Assembly (NCBI GenBank): GCA_948474755.1
Contig: CAOLHI010000354.1
Coordinates: 620,001-684,000 of the forward strand
DNA length: 64,000 nucleotides
Direction: 5' to 3'
Source: Ctenosaura bakeri
Lineage: Eukaryota > Chordata > Lepidosauria > Squamata > Iguanidae
Positions 60,590 to 64,000 of the stretch are shown here, one piece after another (positions within the stretch are counted from its first letter, which is position 1; each line of letters starts with the position of its first letter). The position numbers were made by a program, and so were the translations under genes. The notes under the pieces were generated by a model. The model saw only the letters and a list, made by a program, of their open reading frames with translations. It did not search any database and was not told where the DNA came from.

Positions 60590-61260
60590 TATCTAGACTT
60601 AGCTAAAGGGGGAAACTTCCCTCTTCAGGTAAACCAAGGGTTAATGAGGTGTTGGGATTAGATTACATCATAGGTCATGTGGGTCAGCATCATAGGTCAC
60701 AGGGTGAGACTTGACCAATCAAAAAGGAAAGAAGTGAGCATCTTCAGGATGCTTCCAGATGCTTCCAAGGAAAAGTTATAAAACTTCTTGCGAGGCCATG
60801 TGGTTGAGAGATATCAAGGGGACAACAAAGAAACTGCCAGTAGCAGGCTGAGGCCTAGTCTCGCCTCCTGGTCCCTTCCTACTAGAACATCTAAGCCTAG
60901 GAACAACTGTGAGTAATTAGAAATAGTTATCTAGTCACGTTAGGGACTTCTCTGTTATTTTGGAGGCTGGCTGATCTAAAGAATGTGTCTGTGCTTTTAT
61001 ATCTGTTCTTTTGTAACTACTTGTAACTAAGTATGCCTGTGAGGAGGGAGCTTCCCTTGTGTGTTAATTTGCCTTGTTTATTTGCGTATCTTTAATAAAT
61101 ACTTTCTGTAAAAGACCCTGTTTCTCTCCTTCCCACGCCAAAGCTAGGTAGACTGGGGGAAAAGGAAGATCCTTAAGCTTAGGGGTGTACATCGTTGGAC
61201 AGAGTCCCATTGTACTGTCCAGATAATCAGAATTCAATGGGTGGTGGCAGCAAAGATGAA
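60590..61260 (+). mobile_element. LTR-like segment with tRNA-Leu primer-binding site
   Basis: The segment has a TATA-like AGTTATAAAACTTC at about 60775, a polyadenylation-type AATAAA near 61093, and TGGTGGCAGC at 61242-61251, the complement of the 3' end of a tRNA-Leu isoacceptor ending in GCTGCCACCA. That order (promoter, poly(A) signal, then primer-binding site just after an LTR) marks a 5' LTR with a short internal stub. No gag or pol frame follows before other DNA. Left border and target duplication are not identified. Family (endogenous retrovirus or Gypsy-type) is unknown. Confidence 0.5.
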
Positions 61261-61275
61261 TTAACAGCTAAAATT

Positions 61276-61319
61276 CATAACAGGCTGGAATATACATCAT
61301 AACAGGCTGGAATATACAT
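61276..61319. repeat. Perfect 22-bp tandem duplication
   Basis: CATAACAGGCTGGAATATAC plus AT occurs twice in direct contact without a mismatch, so the duplication is recent. It lies just downstream of the LTR-like segment. Confidence 0.9.
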
Positions 61320-62696
61320 CCCAGCAGCACGTGGTGACATTTCCAGCTTCACAACATCCAAAATGATAACATGGTGGTTAAAGCTAGAAGGAGTCTCTTC
61401 TTCGCTTTAGAAATAGCAAGGCTTCCTTCTTACAATGAATTAATTTACTTGGATCTTAAAACTGTGTAAACTTCCAGTACATGGAAGACTCATATACTCT
61501 TCATGATGGTCATGAGATTTTTGTACCAGTTTTGTACCAGGCCAGTTTCAGTCACACCAACAGCCTCTACCCAGCATCACCACCACCTAGAAAATCAGAG
61601 TTATAGTTCCTTGGCCCTTTTGGTTAATTAATTAATTAAGGGTGTTAAACAGAGAAGCTTTGTTTAGCCCAGTGGCTATATTACTCATGAGAAACCTTCC
61701 AAGGACCACATTTCAGCAGTGAACTGTACTAGAACCACTTTATACTCTTTTGAGTGTATGTGTGTTCATGCACACACATACAGAGACGCACTCTTGATTC
61801 AACACTTCAACTTTTCCTTTCCCCTTCCCTGTCTGTTTTATTTCTCCCTCCCCCACCCCAGCTTTCCTTACTGGCTGCCTCCCCCAACCCCGAAATATAC
61901 ACATCTATATTTAAGCTTTTTTAAAAGCTCCCGTTAGCAACAATGAAACTTTTTTTTTTTAAAAAAAATGCTTAATTGCTGCTAGTAGTTTTGGAAGAAT
62001 ATTTCAGCACCCCAGAAAGGAATGGTAAATCTTCCCTCCCAGTTGCACCTGTTTTCCCTTATGCCTCCTGACAATGAGGTTTAAAAAATCCTTTCCATTA
62101 ACATTACTGAAGGCTTTTTAGAAAATCCTTAATATTTCAGAAAAAGCCTAACTGTCACAGGTGATTTTGAGAGACTCCGAAAGTGTAGGGAGCAGAGGGA
62201 AGGGCCTTCATCTCTTGAAACTGCCTGCACATGCTAATCAGGGTTTTAAAAACTTTATTGGCACCAGTTACAGGAGTAGCAAAAGTATTGGTGATGAGAG
62301 GCAAGGCCATAGACTAGCTGGGGATACCCTGTAGTCTAGAGATTTCCTTCCCCTGCTTTGCCTATTTGAACAATCATGTTTGATTGCCTTTTTTGTATGC
62401 TTTTCCTCATTCCTTTTTAAATAGCTTTATCATCTCCATCTTCATTTGTGTGTTAGCTTTTTTCCTGCTTTAATTGGCCATCTCCCTTTCTTTTTTTTTT
62501 TTTAACCCATGCTTGAGCTGATTTCTGTCAAGGGGTGCTCTGTGCAGTTAATTAATATCAACAAGATCCATGGAACATCCTTTGCTGGACACAAATCTAA
62601 CAGACTTGTTCCAGACTCTCATTTAATATGATTCCCATGTCTGCAGTAGGCCTCTTTCCTTTGTGACCTTAGATTTCCTGTATTTCTAATTTGCAG

Positions 62697-62780
62697 GCAT
62701 ACCAACGTTTACAAATCCAGCAGCAGATGTTACAGGCTCAGCGTAATGTTTCCGGACCCATCAGACAACAGGAGCAGCAA
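62697..62780 (+). CDS. TNRC6C: TNRC6C exon: AYQRLQIQQQ segment of Q-rich region
   Basis: An 84-nt, phase 0 exon between TTTGCAG and CAA|GTAGGT. It encodes AYQRLQIQQQMLQAQ and RNVSGPIRQQEQQ. Human TNRC6C reads NVSGSMRQQEQQ here, a two-residue change. Glutamine-rich and likely coiled-coil. Paralogues have RLLAQQQ or LLLQQQQ equivalents. Confidence 0.96.
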
Positions 62781-63074
62781 GTAGGTTTCACCTATTGTCT
62801 CTTTGCTAGATGGACAGCCTCTAGATAATCTAGTACATTAAATGAAAAAGATTATTCACAAAATCAGCCCATCTGTGCTGTATGCCTCTGAACAGGCAGA
62901 TACCTCTGTCAAGAATTACAGGCTTCAGCTTTCATTTTTTTAGCATATGGATGATGCAGCTAATTCTCAGTGCACTGAATTCCCTGGCTGCTGAGTGGTT
63001 TGGGATCACAAGTGTACCTTCCCTTCCACATCTACAATTCACTGACTTGCTCTTATTTTTTACCTTGTTGCCAG

Positions 63075-63306
63075 GTTGCACGTACAATCAATAACATGCA
63101 GCAGCAGATCCAGCAGCACCAGCGCCAGCTGGCCCAGGCCCTGCTTATGAAGCAGCAGCCACCCCCTCCACATCTGTCTTTGCACCCTTCTGCAGGCAAA
63201 TCAGCCATGGATAACTTTTCACCCCATCCCCAGGCTCCTGGCCTTTCTGACCTGCAGACCAAAGAGCAACAGTCTTCACCGAACACCTTTGCTCCTTATC
63301 CCCTTG
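63075..63306 (+). CDS. TNRC6C: TNRC6C exon: Q-rich helix and LQTKEQQ segment
   Basis: The last exon in the window is 232 nt, from TTGCCAG to G|GTATGT, phase 0 in and phase 1 out. It encodes VARTINNMQQQIQQHQRQLA, QALLMKQQPPPPHLSLHP, SAGKSAMDNFSPHPQAPG and LSDLQTKEQQSSPNTFAPYP. The KxxMDN-(n)-DLQTK order is shared with TNRC6A/B. CAG codons predominate in the QQQIQQHQRQ part, and the run PPPPH is shorter than in human. The following exons (PAM2, RRM, silencing domain) are outside the window. Confidence 0.96.
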
Positions 63307-64000
63307 GTATGTTCAGTTTATTTAAACCCCAAGTCAGAAAGATACAGCTAAATTATACTTGTAGTAATTTTACATGAATTGTTTTCTTGCTTTTACAACT
63401 GTTTGGTTTTCTATGTTGTCATTATGGCATTATGACGTCCTCATTGTGGTCTGTTTTCTACATGTAACAACCTTTGATATTGGTTCTTCAAGTTTAAAAG
63501 ACATAAAAGCAAGATAATGTTAAAAGTAAAAGTACTGTGGGAATTTCACTAAATACTTCTCCCTCTAGGAAGACCTCTCCAGGGAGAACTTTTCTGTATC
63601 TGGAGGCTTTCCAGATTGCTTTCAGGCCGAACATATGGGATAGAAACAGGCTTTCTTCACCTCACTGTTATATGTCCCAACAACCTTGAGCTTAGATTGC
63701 TGGATCTTTTTAGCAGTAGTTCCTCACTTATAAAACTCCATTCATAAGAAGACCATATTGTCCTTTATATTTTCAGGTTTCATTATTATTAAAGGCCCAC
63801 ACACACTATCTTTCTGTAAGTGTCACCAAAGTGGTATATAACAATTTAAATGCAAGCAATAATGCTTACAAATAATAAAAAACATTAAAAAAATGCTACT
63901 CATAATTTAAGAGGTCCTATAAAAGAGTTATATCTTAGCTGCTTTCTAAAGAGCTTGAAGGAATAGCTACAAATCTCAGGTTTGAAGGGAGGGCATTTCA
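63307..64000 (+). other. TNRC6C: Start of next TNRC6C intron
   Basis: AT-rich intronic sequence with no exon seen to the window end. TNRC6C continues with a segment starting GLNPNMNV in human, not found here. Confidence 0.85.

Larger units (their letters stand above)
60534..62696 (+). other. TNRC6C: TNRC6C intron (2.2 kb) with LTR fragment
   Basis: It holds the LTR-like segment (60590-61260), a perfect tandem pair (61276), a TTAA run (61624-61640) and a pyrimidine-rich stretch near 61790-61900. The rest is single-copy AT-rich DNA. Confidence 0.9.

Noticed and set aside
1..64000. CRISPR arrays, operons or bacterial-type elements
   Set aside because: The sequence is vertebrate nuclear DNA with introns and SINEs/LINEs; no regularly spaced direct repeats of the CRISPR kind exist.

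Overview
The window carries about 1,440 codons of the middle of one protein-coding gene on the + strand, split over twelve exons. I identify it as TNRC6C, one of the three vertebrate GW182/TNRC6 paralogues. GW182 proteins are the scaffold of the microRNA silencing complex: they bind Argonaute through tryptophans in GW/WG repeats, and recruit PABPC and the CCR4-NOT and PAN2-PAN3 deadenylases. Identification rests on domain order and on phrases I recognise as TNRC6C rather than TNRC6A or TNRC6B ([57 protein letters not shown]). The host looks like a squamate reptile: the introns hold tRNA-derived and 5S-rRNA-derived SINEs, L2-clade LINE 3' ends and Tigger-type elements of the sort common in lizards and snakes. 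Species cannot be read from this.

Layout. 1-20720: apparently intron upstream of the first visible exon, with no coding exon I can support. 20721-21053: an N-terminal linker exon with the PREVPPRFR motif. 21054-33467: a 12.4 kb intron with an L1 remnant, a SINE, an L2 piece and, near 30.7-31.3 kb, a promoter-like single-copy stretch that may be an alternative first exon. 33468-36056: the giant 2.6 kb exon encoding most of the Argonaute-binding GW-repeat domain, including the internal ATG (33686) that matches the start of the short human protein. 36057-46115: a 10 kb repeat-bearing intron. 46116-50690: five small exons that finish the GW region and encode the UBA-like domain. 56806-63306: five exons encoding the linker and the Q-rich region. 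The gene runs out of the window: the PAM2, RRM and C-terminal silencing exons lie beyond 64000.

Every one of the twelve exons has AG/GT borders, and the eleven junctions between them all keep phase, so the model is internally consistent. No second protein-coding gene, tRNA, rRNA or CRISPR is supported. The points most worth a second look are a tandem NAGNAG acceptor that would add or drop one alanine, a possible intronic promoter plus first exon with a 30-codon ORF, a tRNA-Leu-primed LTR in a late intron, and several well-preserved Tigger-like elements with TA target duplications.
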